NCBI GenBank assembly: GCA_030427145.1
Contig: JAUHWT010000002.1
Coordinates: 186,001 to 250,000 of the forward strand
Direction of reading: 5' to 3'
Source: Alphaproteobacteria bacterium
GTDB lineage: Bacteria; Pseudomonadota; Alphaproteobacteria; Rhodobacterales; Rhodobacteraceae
Length of the DNA stretch: 64,000 nt
The translations under genes were made by a program, and so were the position numbers. Shown here in pieces: positions 1 through 7,713 of the stretch. Each line of letters starts with the position of its first letter. Position 1 is the stretch's first letter. The notes under the pieces are model-generated. The model had not been told where the DNA came from and searched no databases. It saw only the letters and a list, made by a program, of their open reading frames with translations.

Positions 1-739
1 CCTGCTCCGCCTGTTCGGCCGTCACATAGCCGTTCTGGCGCATCTCTGAAATCACGTAGTTGCGACGGGCAATCGCATCCTCTTTCTCGCGCACGGGATG
101 CAGCGAACTGGGCGCTTTCGGCAGTGCGGCCAGATAGGCCACCTCCGACAGGGTTAGTTCCTCCAACGACTTGGCAAAATACTCCTGCGCAGCGGCGGTG
201 ACACCGTAGGAGTTCTGGCCGAGGAAAATCTCGTTGAGGTACAGTTCGAGGATCTGATCCTTCTCAAGCGTGGCCTCGAGGCGGGTGGCGAGAATGATCT
301 CCTTGATTTTCCGCTCGCCCGACCGGTCACCGGAGAGAAGGAAGTTCTTCATCACCTGCTGAGTGATCGTGGACGCACCACGCAGCCGACCACCACGGGA
401 CGCCTCGACGACAGCGGAGGCTATACCGCGCGGGTCAAAGCCCAGGTGGTCGTAAAAATTCTTGTCTTCAGCGCTGATAAACGCCTGTTTCACCAGGTCT
501 GGGATCTCGTCAATGGGCGTGAAGATGCGCCGTTCGCGGGCAAACTCGTCCATGAGCAGCCCCTCGCCGGAATAAATCCGGCTGAGCGTCGGTGGCTCAT
601 ATCGGGCCAACTGCTCATGGTCCGGAAGGTCGCGGCCGTAGTAATAGAAAATTACAATCAGCGCGCCAATGCCCATCAGCGAACCAATGGCCAGCCAACT
701 GAACAGAAAGCCAAAAATATTCAGAAAAAAACGGATCAC
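1..739 (-). CDS. mrcA: Penicillin-binding protein 1A, N-terminal part (cut by window edge)
   Basis: Class A penicillin-binding protein that polymerises and cross-links peptidoglycan in the periplasm; only the first 246 codons lie in the window. The N-terminus has one membrane segment (about residues 5-32) and then the GT51 glycosyltransferase domain. Its signature blocks are visible: EDKNFYDH with the catalytic Glu, GASTITQQ, RKIKE, and LELYLNEIFLG. The transpeptidase domain would lie beyond base 1. I chose the GTG at 739 because the membrane segment follows at once and no better upstream start is seen. It is divergent from rne across a 0.7-kb gap. The GT51 motifs make the assignment firm; 1A rather than another class A protein is inferred from the usual neighbourhood with rne in this order. 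Confidence 0.9.
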   Translation of the reverse strand, partial: MIRFFLNIFGFLFSWLAIGSLMGIGALIVIFYYYGRDLPDHEQLARYEPPTLSRIYSGEGLLMDEFARERRIFTPIDEIPDLVKQAFISAEDKNFYDHLGFDPRGIASAVVEASRGGRLRGASTITQQVMKNFLLSGDRSGERKIKEIILATRLEATLEKDQILELYLNEIFLGQNSYGVTAAAQEYFAKSLEELTLSEVAYLAALPKAPSSLHPVREKEDAIARRNYVISEMRQNGYVTAEQAEQ

Positions 740-829
740 GATCCCACACCTGATACAGAACCCGGAGGATACCTGCCGGACGTCGAAACGTCAAAACCGT
801 ATTGGGTCACGGTAACGCGACCGTAAGCA

Positions 830-850
830 GTTGATGCTCCTGCCATCAAC
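830..850. repeat. Inverted repeat upstream of mrcA
   Basis: Perfect 7-bp arms (GTTGATG / CATCAAC) separated by 7 bases, about 90 bp upstream of the mrcA start. It could be a protein-binding site or a hairpin in the mrcA leader. The spacing is too wide for an FNR-type box. Confidence 0.4.
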
Positions 851-1064
851 CACAGCGGTAGTGACGACACTATCACGCGATATGCACCACGCTTCCAAAA
901 ACCCGTTCAGGGCGAAATTTTTGGTAATTTGTCAGGAAGTTGTTCGCCACCGAAAAACCCATCAGCTCCAATGTGACGGAATTACCGTATAAAAAACAGC
1001 GGCATGGGCCAAAACAGCGCTCCAAGTGCCTATTTTATTTCCTCAAAAATGTGACAAAAAAGAA

Positions 1065-1094
1065 TTGTCAATCCGGGGTTGTCATGCGTATATC
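1065..1094 (+). promoter_or_regulatory. Candidate sigma-70-type promoter for rne
   Basis: TTGTCA at 1065-1070, an 18-bp spacer, then TATATC at 1089-1094. Both hexamers are close to housekeeping consensus in an otherwise GC-rich region. A second TTGTCA lies at 1079-1084. If used, transcription would begin near 1100, giving a leader of about 345 nt. Not experimentally supported. Confidence 0.4.
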
Positions 1095-1206
1095 TAATTT
1101 GTGGCAGCAAAATACCAAACGACTGCACACAATCGTATTCGTCGTATGCAAGCGGCATTGCCGGACCAGACACCAGGCCTGGGATGATCCCTGCAGATTT
1201 GCGACA

Positions 1207-1249
1207 GGCGCTTGCGCCGGACTGACAACCGCCAGGTTCCATACCTGGC
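1207..1249 (+). repeat. Two hairpins in the rne leader
   Basis: GGCGC-tt-GCGCC at 1207-1218 is followed by GCCAGGT-(5 nt)-ACCTGGC at 1231-1249, a perfect 7-bp stem. A third, small one (TGCCC / GGGCA) lies close to the start codon near 1400-1420. They suggest a folded leader rather than spacer DNA. Confidence 0.4.
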
Positions 1250-1445
1250 ATTATTGAAGGCGTGATCCAACAGGTCATGCCAGGGAAACTTGCGGTGACA
1301 CGCGCTGATTTAAAAACCGGAACAGGAACGAGGCCACAGGATGGCCGTCTGATTCCCGTTTGCTTCCGTGTCGCTTCCGCCAATGAAACAATGACCTCCC
1401 CCATGCCCCCCGGGCAGGGATGGGCCGCTGTTTCCGAAAGTAAAC

Positions 1446-4436
1446 ATGACAAAGAAAATGCTGATAGACGCCACGCACGCGGAAGAAACCCGCGTCGTGG
1501 TTCTCGACGGAAACAAAGTAGATGAATTCGACTTTGAATCACTGAACAAACGGCAGCTCGCCGGCAACATTTACCTGGCCAAGGTCACGCGGGTTGAACC
1601 CTCGCTCCAGGCCGCGTTTGTTGACTACGGTGGAAACCGCCACGGATTTCTCGCTTTCTCCGAAATCCACCCCGACTATTACCAGATCCCGAAAGCCGAC
1701 CGCGACAAACTGCTCGCGGAGGAGGCGGAGTACGCGCGACAGCTCGAGGAGGACGCCGCCCGCGAGAAGGAAAAAGCCAAAACCCGCGGACGCTCCCGCA
1801 GCCGTCGCCGGTCCCGCGCGACAAATGAGGGGTCCGCGTCGCAGGAAGACGCGGTTCTCGTGTCGGAAAATGTCGAGGCAACCGATGCCGAGAACACGCC
1901 CGATACGGATCAGTCCCAGGTAACTGCTGAAGCAGCCGCGCATGAGTCGGATGGCGAAGCTGACGTGGAGCCCACCGAGGCGGTTTCAGCCGATCAGCAG
2001 CAGCCTGAAGAAAATACACCGGCAGAAGCCAAGGCATCCGAAACCGCCTCCGACGAAGCGGAGGCCGAAGAGGCGCAGGGTGAACAGATCGCCGACGACA
2101 GCGCCGCTTCAGAAGAAACCCCTACCGTGGACGCGGCGAATGAAGCCGCCGACGATTCCGATAACAGCGAAGAATCGAAAGCGTCCAGCGATGACGTGAT
2201 CGATGTCGAGGAAGATGGCGAAGACAACCTCGTGGAAACGCCCGAGGATGACGCCGATTACGAAAACGTCGGCGGTGCTGATGAACCAGAGGAGCGTCGC
2301 GTCCGCAAACCAACGCCGAAACGCTACAAAATCCAGGAAGTTATCAAGGTTCGCCAGATCCTGCTCGTGCAGGTCGTCAAGGAGGAACGCGGCAACAAGG
2401 GTGCCGCCATCACTACGTATCTGTCGCTTGCGGGTCGCTACTGCGTCCTGATGCCAAACACCGCGCGCGGTGGCGGTATCAGCCGCAAAATCACCAACGT
2501 CTCGGACCGCAAAAAGCTCAAGGAAATCTCGAACTCCATCGTCGTGCCGGAAGGTGCGGGTCTGATCATCCGGACCGCCGGGTCGAACCGGACCAAAACG
2601 GAAATCAAACGCGACTATGAATACCTTCTGCGCCAGTGGGAGCAGATCCGCGACCTGACGATGAACTCGATCGCGCCTTGCCTGATCTATGAGGAAGGCA
2701 GCCTGATCAAACGCGTGATCCGTGACCTCTATGCCCGGGACATCGGCGAGGTTCTGGTGGATGGTGAGCGCGGTTATCGCGAGGCCAAGGACTACATGAA
2801 AATGCTCATGCCGTCCCACGCCAAGAATGTGAAGCACTACACCGATCCCCTGCCCCTTTATTCGCGGTTCCAGATCGAGAGCTACCTTGCGGGCATGTTC
2901 AACCCGGTGGTGCAGCTCAAATCCGGGGGCTACATTGTCATTGACGTGACCGAGGCGCTGGTGGCGATTGACGTCAACTCCGGTCGGGCGACGCGTGAGT
3001 TCTCTATTGAGGACACCGCTCTGCGCACCAATCTGGAAGCGGCGGAGGAAGCCGCCCGCCAGATGCGCCTGCGTGACCTGGCCGGGCTTATCGTGATCGA
3101 CTTCATCGACATGGAGCAGCGCAAGAACAACGCAGCCGTCGAGAAGAAGATCAAGGACTGTCTCAAAAACGACCGAGCGCGCATTCAAGTCGGCAAGATC
3201 TCCAGCTTTGGCCTGATGGAACTCAGCCGTCAGCGCCTGCGCCCCGGCATGATCGAGGCCACGACCAAAGGCTGTCCGCACTGTCACGGCACCGGCCGGG
3301 TTCGGTCCGACGATTCCATCGCGCTTGCCCTGTTGCGTGAGGTCGAGGAGGAAGGCGTGCGCCAGCGCTCCAAGGAGGTGCTTATTGCCGCCCCCGTGGA
3401 GGTAGCCAACTACCTGCTCAACCAGAAGCGCGAGCACATCGCCATGATCGAGAGCCGGTTTGGTCTTTCGGTTCGTGTCGAGGGTGACGTCACCCTGATT
3501 AACCCGGACTACCGGATTGAGCGCTTTAAAACCGCAACCCGGACTATCGCGGCCGTTGAGCCCCTGTCGGGCGATGCCACCCACGTGTCCGCGTGGAACG
3601 GCACTTATGCCGAGGATGCCGAAGAGGTCGAGGACGCCCCGGTCGAGGAAACACCGGAAGCCGAGAAACAGGAAAATCAGCCGCCTAAAAAGAAACGTCG
3701 GCGTCGTCGTCGCGGTGGGTCGAAAAACTCCGAGGAGAACAACAACCAGTCCGGAGACAACAACGGAGACGCGGCAAGCGAAAAACCGGCCGAAACCGAC
3801 AGTGGCGAAAAACCGGCGGAAACGCAGGAGGAGACGCCTTTAGCGGCCGATGCCGAGACCACGGATGCACCGGCTCCAGAGCGAAAGTCCCGCCAGCGTC
3901 GTCGGTCCCGCAGCAGATCTTCGACGCAGTCGGATGAAAAACCGGCGGAGAACGGCGGAATGGATGTTATCCAGACCGATGCGGATGAGACGAACACGGC
4001 GGACGAGCCCTCCTCACCGGAAATTGTCGCCGTGCCGGAATCCGGTAACACCGAACCGCCGAAGCGGCGCAAACGGGTAAGCCAGCCGGCTGCCGCCCTG
4101 CTCGATGACAGCTATGTGCCGTCCCCCAACCCTGCGCAACAGCAGGCGGAGGACACATCGGCGGAACCGGCCGCGCCGGAAGAGCGTGCGACAGCCGAAG
4201 AGCCCGCCGCGACAGTGGACAACACGGTCGAAGCCGGTGCGGACGTGGTGCAGGATGTACAGCCAGCGGAGGAAGCACCGGCGCAGTCCGGATCGGTGAC
4301 GGTTGAGACCCTGCTGGCCGATGCCGACGAGACCGCCAAGGCGGCCTCCGGGAACGCCGCCTCTGATGAAGCCGCTTCCAGCGAAGCGGAAGCCCCTAAA
4401 AAGCGCGGTTGGTGGTCGCGCGCCTTTCACGGCTGA
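1446..4436 (+). CDS. rne: Ribonuclease E
   Basis: Essential endoribonuclease for mRNA turnover and rRNA/tRNA maturation, and the scaffold of the RNA degradosome. The 996 residues contain an N-terminal S1 RNA-binding domain (about 35-90 resuming at about 293), the catalytic DNase I-like core with metal-binding Asp509 (AIDVNSGR) and Asp552 (VIDFIDM), and the zinc link Cys610/Cys613 (CPHCHGTG). The S1 domain is split by a roughly 200-residue, Glu/Ala-rich acidic insertion, a feature known for RNase E of Rhodobacter-type alphaproteobacteria. The C-terminal third is a low-complexity scaffold with an Arg-rich patch (KKKRRRRRRGG) and the conserved-looking end GWWSR. The start MTKKMLIDATHAEE matches the family. 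The long structured leader suggests autoregulation. Confidence 0.97.
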   Translation: MTKKMLIDATHAEETRVVVLDGNKVDEFDFESLNKRQLAGNIYLAKVTRVEPSLQAAFVDYGGNRHGFLAFSEIHPDYYQIPKADRDKLLAEEAEYARQLEEDAAREKEKAKTRGRSRSRRRSRATNEGSASQEDAVLVSENVEATDAENTPDTDQSQVTAEAAAHESDGEADVEPTEAVSADQQQPEENTPAEAKASETASDEAEAEEAQGEQIADDSAASEETPTVDAANEAADDSDNSEESKASSDDVIDVEEDGEDNLVETPEDDADYENVGGADEPEERRVRKPTPKRYKIQEVIKVRQILLVQVVKEERGNKGAAITTYLSLAGRYCVLMPNTARGGGISRKITNVSDRKKLKEISNSIVVPEGAGLIIRTAGSNRTKTEIKRDYEYLLRQWEQIRDLTMNSIAPCLIYEEGSLIKRVIRDLYARDIGEVLVDGERGYREAKDYMKMLMPSHAKNVKHYTDPLPLYSRFQIESYLAGMFNPVVQLKSGGYIVIDVTEALVAIDVNSGRATREFSIEDTALRTNLEAAEEAARQMRLRDLAGLIVIDFIDMEQRKNNAAVEKKIKDCLKNDRARIQVGKISSFGLMELSRQRLRPGMIEATTKGCPHCHGTGRVRSDDSIALALLREVEEEGVRQRSKEVLIAAPVEVANYLLNQKREHIAMIESRFGLSVRVEGDVTLINPDYRIERFKTATRTIAAVEPLSGDATHVSAWNGTYAEDAEEVEDAPVEETPEAEKQENQPPKKKRRRRRRGGSKNSEENNNQSGDNNGDAASEKPAETDSGEKPAETQEETPLAADAETTDAPAPERKSRQRRRSRSRSSTQSDEKPAENGGMDVIQTDADETNTADEPSSPEIVAVPESGNTEPPKRRKRVSQPAAALLDDSYVPSPNPAQQQAEDTSAEPAAPEERATAEEPAATVDNTVEAGADVVQDVQPAEEAPAQSGSVTVETLLADADETAKAASGNAASDEAASSEAEAPKKRGWWSRAFHG

Positions 4437-4449
4437 ACCGATTTGAATG

Positions 4450-4474
4450 GGTTGAGGGGTGACACCCCTCAACC
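4450..4474. terminator. Bidirectional hairpin between rne and the aminotransferase gene
   Basis: A perfect 11-bp stem, GGTTGAGGGGT / ACCCCTCAACC, with a 3-base loop; the rne side is followed by only TTT. It includes the stop codon of the convergent aminotransferase gene. Likely a shared transcription end or 3'-end-protecting structure. Confidence 0.6.
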
Positions 4475-5608
4475 TTTCAGCCAGTTCCCAATTCTCTGAA
4501 CGGCCTCAATCATGTCGGCGTGACTGCCGGCATAGGACAGTCGAATGGTCTGATGCCCACGGTGCGGATCGAAATCCACGCCCGGCGCCACGGCCACACC
4601 AGCCTCCCGTAGCATCGCCCGCGCAAACACCTCTGCGTTGTCAGTGTGCTCCGACACATCCGCATAAAGGTAAAACGCTCCATCCGGCGGTGCCAGACGG
4701 TCAAGGCCCGCTCCCGGCAGTTCAGCAAGCAGGGTTTCGCGGTTGCGGGCATACACCTCCACATTCCGCTCCAGTTCATCCGTCGCATCCAAAGCAGCGA
4801 GTGCGGCCACCTGGCTGGCATGCGGCGGACAGATAAACATGTTCTGGGCAATGCGCTCGATCCGGCGCACGTGGTTCTCGGGCACGACCATCCAACCGAC
4901 ACGCCAGCCGGTCATGGAAAAGTACTTGGAAAAAGAGTTGATGACGTAGACATCATCCTGGATTTCCAGCGCGCTCACGGCCCGTTTCCCGTACTGAATC
5001 CCGTGGTAAATCTCGTCCGAAATAAAGGCCATGCCACGCGCGTTGGAGGCCTCAATCAAGCCAGCCAGCGCCGTACGGTCGAGCATCGTTCCCGTTGGAT
5101 TGGCCGGGCTAGCCACCAGAATGCCCTGCATGTCATCCGTCAGTTCCCCGGCGACCGGTTGGAACCGGTTTTCGGCGGAGGTCTGAATACCAACCGGCTT
5201 AAGGTCCAGCGCATGCAGAATGTTGCGGTAACTTGGGTAGCCGGGTTCCCCGATAGCCACACGGTCCCCGGCATCGAAAAGGCTCGTAAAGGCAAGAATG
5301 AACCCGGCCGATGACCCGGAGGTCACAACAACCCGCGCAGGGTCCAAGGATAATCCGTACCAGGCCTGATAAAGGCCCGCGATCCGTTTGCGCAGTTCAG
5401 GAAGACCGAGGGCCACCGTATAGCCGAGTGGACCCGACGACATCTGCCGTGCAAGTGTGTCAATTGCGCGCCTCGGCGCCGGTGTGCCGGGCTGTCCCAC
5501 CTCCATATGAATAATCTTTTTGCCCTGGGCCTCCTCCCTGCGGGCGGCCTCCATGAAATCCATCACGATGAAGGGATCAACGTCACCCCGTCTTGAAACC
5601 CGCACCAC
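4469..5608 (-). CDS. PLP-dependent aminotransferase, class I/II
   Basis: A 379-residue fold-type I aminotransferase of the aspartate/aromatic aminotransferase group. Visible features are the substrate-domain start (HMEVGQPGTPAP), the aromatic cofactor-stacking region (GYPSYRNIL), the PANPTG motif, the ISDEIYHGI motif whose Asp binds the pyridine nitrogen, and the Schiff-base lysine in SFSKYFSMTGWRVGW. The C-terminal Arg that binds the substrate carboxylate is probably the one in TIRLSYAG. The substrate cannot be read from the sequence; aspartate, alanine or a related amino acid is possible. The 3' end is convergent with rne and forms part of a shared hairpin. The start at 5608 keeps the whole N-terminal helix. 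Confidence 0.88.
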   Translation of the reverse strand: MVRVSRRGDVDPFIVMDFMEAARREEAQGKKIIHMEVGQPGTPAPRRAIDTLARQMSSGPLGYTVALGLPELRKRIAGLYQAWYGLSLDPARVVVTSGSSAGFILAFTSLFDAGDRVAIGEPGYPSYRNILHALDLKPVGIQTSAENRFQPVAGELTDDMQGILVASPANPTGTMLDRTALAGLIEASNARGMAFISDEIYHGIQYGKRAVSALEIQDDVYVINSFSKYFSMTGWRVGWMVVPENHVRRIERIAQNMFICPPHASQVAALAALDATDELERNVEVYARNRETLLAELPGAGLDRLAPPDGAFYLYADVSEHTDNAEVFARAMLREAGVAVAPGVDFDPHRGHQTIRLSYAGSHADMIEAVQRIGNWLKG

Positions 5609-5657
5609 TCATCTCCTAACGTTGCCCGCAGTTTACCGGCTCCTTTTGGGCACGGTT

Positions 5658-7022
5658 TTGATCCTGACCACAAGCCCGGAGATCAGCAAAATCCGCCGCT
5701 TCGCCGCACTGATTTTGATCCTTGTGTCACTCGCGCTGACCGTGGCGAGGGCCGACGCGCTGACGCTGATCCGTGACGCCGAGATAGAAAGTACGCTGGA
5801 GAAAATTACCGCGCCCGTCATTCGTGCAGCGGGCCTGTCTCCGCTAACGGTCAAAATATACATCATCCAGGATGACAGCATGAATGCCTTCGTGGCCGGG
5901 GGGCAGAACATATTTCTCCATACCGGTCTGCTGATGCGGCTCAAGACCGTCGACCAGTTGCGTGCAGTCGTGGCTCACGAGGTCGGCCATATCGCCGGAG
6001 GGCACCTGACACGACGGGACAGCGCACTCGGTGGTCTGCGGGGTGTGGCGGCCATCGGCATGGCCGGGTCCATGGCGGCCATTTTGTCCGGAAACCCGGA
6101 AGCCGGAATGGCCATTGCCGCAGGCACCAATAATGTGGCGCAACGCACCGCCCTCGCGCACAGCCGCGCGGAGGAAGCCAGCGCCGATCAGGCCGGGCTG
6201 CGTTATCTGGCAATAGCAGGTGGCGACCCCAGCGCTTTTCTTGAGGTTCTCGACATTTTTCGCGGCCAGAATTTCCAGCGCACCCTGGGCCTCGACCCCT
6301 ATGCCCAGACACATCCGCTTTCCACCGAACGGCTTGCCCTGATGAAGGAGCGCATTGAACAGCTGCCAAAAGGCAAGCCGCTCGATCCCCAACTGGCATA
6401 CTGGCACGGGCGTATGGTCGTGAAACTGAAGGGCTTCCTTCAGACCCCGCGACGCACGCTTGACCAATATCCCGACAATGGCGAGGAAACCAATCTGCTC
6501 GCCCGTGCAGTTGCCTGGCACCGTTTCCCGAACGTGGAGCAGACCCGGACGACGCTTGAGGCGCTTCTCGAGATCCAGCCGAACGACCCCTACTACAACG
6601 AGATGAAGGGCCAGTTCCTTCTCGAGACCGGCCAGGCTACGGCAGCTGCTGAAGCCTACCACGTGGCACTGGATTTTGCGCCGCGCGAGCCGCTGGTGCT
6701 CGCGGGGCTCGGCCGTGCCCTGCTCAATCAGAACACACCGGAAGCGACGCGCGAGGCCCGGGAGGTGCTGGCCCAGTCGGTCCGGTACGACAGGGCCAAT
6801 GCCGGGGCGCTTCGTGATCTGGCAATGGCAGAGGGCCGCCTGGGCAATGACGGCGCGGCGGCACTGGCAACCGCAGAGAGGTTCCTGCTGGCCGGAAAAT
6901 ACCCCGATGCGATCCGCAATGCCGCACGGGCGTCGGACCTTCTGCCCATGGGATCGCCTGGCTGGCGCAGGGCCGAGGATTTGATGGACATGCTGCGCAG
7001 ACGGCCTGCCCGCAACAGGTAA
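5658..7022 (+). CDS. Secreted M48 metalloprotease with TPR repeats (BepA-like)
   Basis: Zinc metalloprotease of the M48 family, resembling BepA, which cares for outer-membrane protein assembly in the periplasm. A signal peptide (KIRRFAALILILVSLALTVARA) precedes the protease domain. The zinc site HEVGH and the downstream glutamate (SRAEEASADQAG) are intact. The C-terminal 200 residues are helical and TPR-like (for example ETGQATAAAEAYHVALDFAP). The start is uncertain. The open frame extends upstream to 5520, but that part overlaps the divergent aminotransferase gene and lies before the signal peptide, so I prefer the TTG at 5658. No clear ribosome-binding site supports any candidate. About 450 residues with this start. 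Confidence 0.85.
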   Translation: MILTTSPEISKIRRFAALILILVSLALTVARADALTLIRDAEIESTLEKITAPVIRAAGLSPLTVKIYIIQDDSMNAFVAGGQNIFLHTGLLMRLKTVDQLRAVVAHEVGHIAGGHLTRRDSALGGLRGVAAIGMAGSMAAILSGNPEAGMAIAAGTNNVAQRTALAHSRAEEASADQAGLRYLAIAGGDPSAFLEVLDIFRGQNFQRTLGLDPYAQTHPLSTERLALMKERIEQLPKGKPLDPQLAYWHGRMVVKLKGFLQTPRRTLDQYPDNGEETNLLARAVAWHRFPNVEQTRTTLEALLEIQPNDPYYNEMKGQFLLETGQATAAAEAYHVALDFAPREPLVLAGLGRALLNQNTPEATREAREVLAQSVRYDRANAGALRDLAMAEGRLGNDGAAALATAERFLLAGKYPDAIRNAARASDLLPMGSPGWRRAEDLMDMLRRRPARNR

Positions 7023-7052
7023 ACCGAGTCACGTGCGGCCTTTAAACCAGCC

Positions 7053-7080
7053 CCGCCGAACCGCGACCTACGCGGCGGGC
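7053..7080 (+). terminator. GC-rich hairpin after the M48 protease gene
   Basis: CCCGCCG / CGGCGGG arms (7 bp) with a 14-base loop, 30 bp after the stop codon, followed by the T-rich stretch ATTTTAGCATTTTGTT. A weak factor-independent terminator is possible. Confidence 0.35.
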
Positions 7081-7101
7081 ATGCGCATTTTAGCATTTTG
7101 T

Positions 7102-7128
7102 TGCCCTTCCTAACGCGTTACAAGGGCA
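7102..7128. promoter_or_regulatory. Nested palindrome upstream of accB
   Basis: The outer arms TGCCCTT / AAGGGCA enclose a perfect 10-bp palindrome, TAACGCGTTA (7111-7120). The element sits about 60-85 bp before the accB start codon. Two concentric dyads are typical of operator DNA bound by a dimeric regulator. No regulator is identified. Confidence 0.45.
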
Positions 7129-7186
7129 TCGAACACATTGCGGAAACGGTCAAACACCGTACCGAAGAAGAGGGACAGGGCACGTC

Positions 7187-7690
7187 ATGAGCAAGAGACC
7201 GCAGGAGTCGGATGTCGAGTTCATCAGATCGCTGGCAGAAATACTGAACGGCAGCGACCTTACTGAAATCAAGGTCAACCGCGAGTATGGGGAAGACGAC
7301 TCGCTCTCTGTCACCGTGGCACGCAAAATTCCGGCTCCCGCCGCACAGGCCACCTATTCCGCGCCTGTGGAGGTCCGCTCCAGCGCTCCCGCAGCTTCAT
7401 CTCCTGCTCCGGCAAAACCCGCAGAAGAAGAGGCAGCCGCCGATCCGTCCGAGGATCCAGGTGTCGTGGCCTCACCCATGGTGGGAACGGTGTATTTCCA
7501 GGCAGAGCCAGGCGCCGCACCCTTCATCAAAACCGGCGACACGGTGTCCGAGGGTCAAACCATCCTGATCATCGAGGCCATGAAAACAATGAACCAGGTT
7601 CCGGCGCCGCGCTCCGGACGAGTCAAGCGCATCCTTGTGGATGACGGATCGCCGGTCGAGTTTGGTGCTCCCCTGATCATCCTTGAATGA
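7187..7690 (+). CDS. accB: Acetyl-CoA carboxylase biotin carboxyl carrier protein
   Basis: Carries biotin between the carboxylase and transferase parts of acetyl-CoA carboxylase, the first step of fatty acid synthesis, in the cytoplasm. The 167 residues show an N-terminal helical region (IRSLAEILNGSDLTEI), an Ala/Pro-rich linker (about 55-90) and the C-terminal lipoyl/biotinyl domain with the biotinylated lysine in EAMKTM and the ASPMVGT strand typical of the family. The start has GGGACAGG a few bases upstream. accC follows after 23 bp, the classical accBC operon. The nested palindrome at 7102-7128 may control it. Confidence 0.96.
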   Translation: MSKRPQESDVEFIRSLAEILNGSDLTEIKVNREYGEDDSLSVTVARKIPAPAAQATYSAPVEVRSSAPAASSPAPAKPAEEEAAADPSEDPGVVASPMVGTVYFQAEPGAAPFIKTGDTVSEGQTILIIEAMKTMNQVPAPRSGRVKRILVDDGSPVEFGAPLIILE

Positions 7691-7713
7691 CGCCCGGGCG
7701 GCAGGAGTCTCCA

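Larger units (their letters stand above)
740..1445. other. Divergent intergenic region between mrcA and rne, with long rne leader
   Basis: This 706-bp stretch has no convincing gene. Short reading frames such as 940-1257 have no recognisable product and poor codon use. It holds the mrcA upstream region (inverted repeat 830-850), a candidate rne promoter near 1065-1094 and several short hairpins downstream of it. Those hairpins would lie in an rne leader of roughly 350 nt. Long structured 5' leaders are known for rne in other bacteria, where RNase E cleaves its own message; that this leader works the same way is inference. Confidence 0.6.

Noticed and set aside
830..850. An FNR/FnrL-type box (TTGAT...ATCAA) upstream of mrcA
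   Set aside because: The half-sites are nine bases apart, while FNR boxes need four.
940..1257. A 105-codon frame in the mrcA-rne gap
   Set aside because: No ribosome-binding site, Cys/Arg/His-rich random composition, and it crosses the putative rne promoter and leader hairpins.
2109..3584. A minus-strand open frame of 491 codons opposite rne
   Set aside because: Shadow of the rne coding sequence; no family features and no ribosome-binding site.
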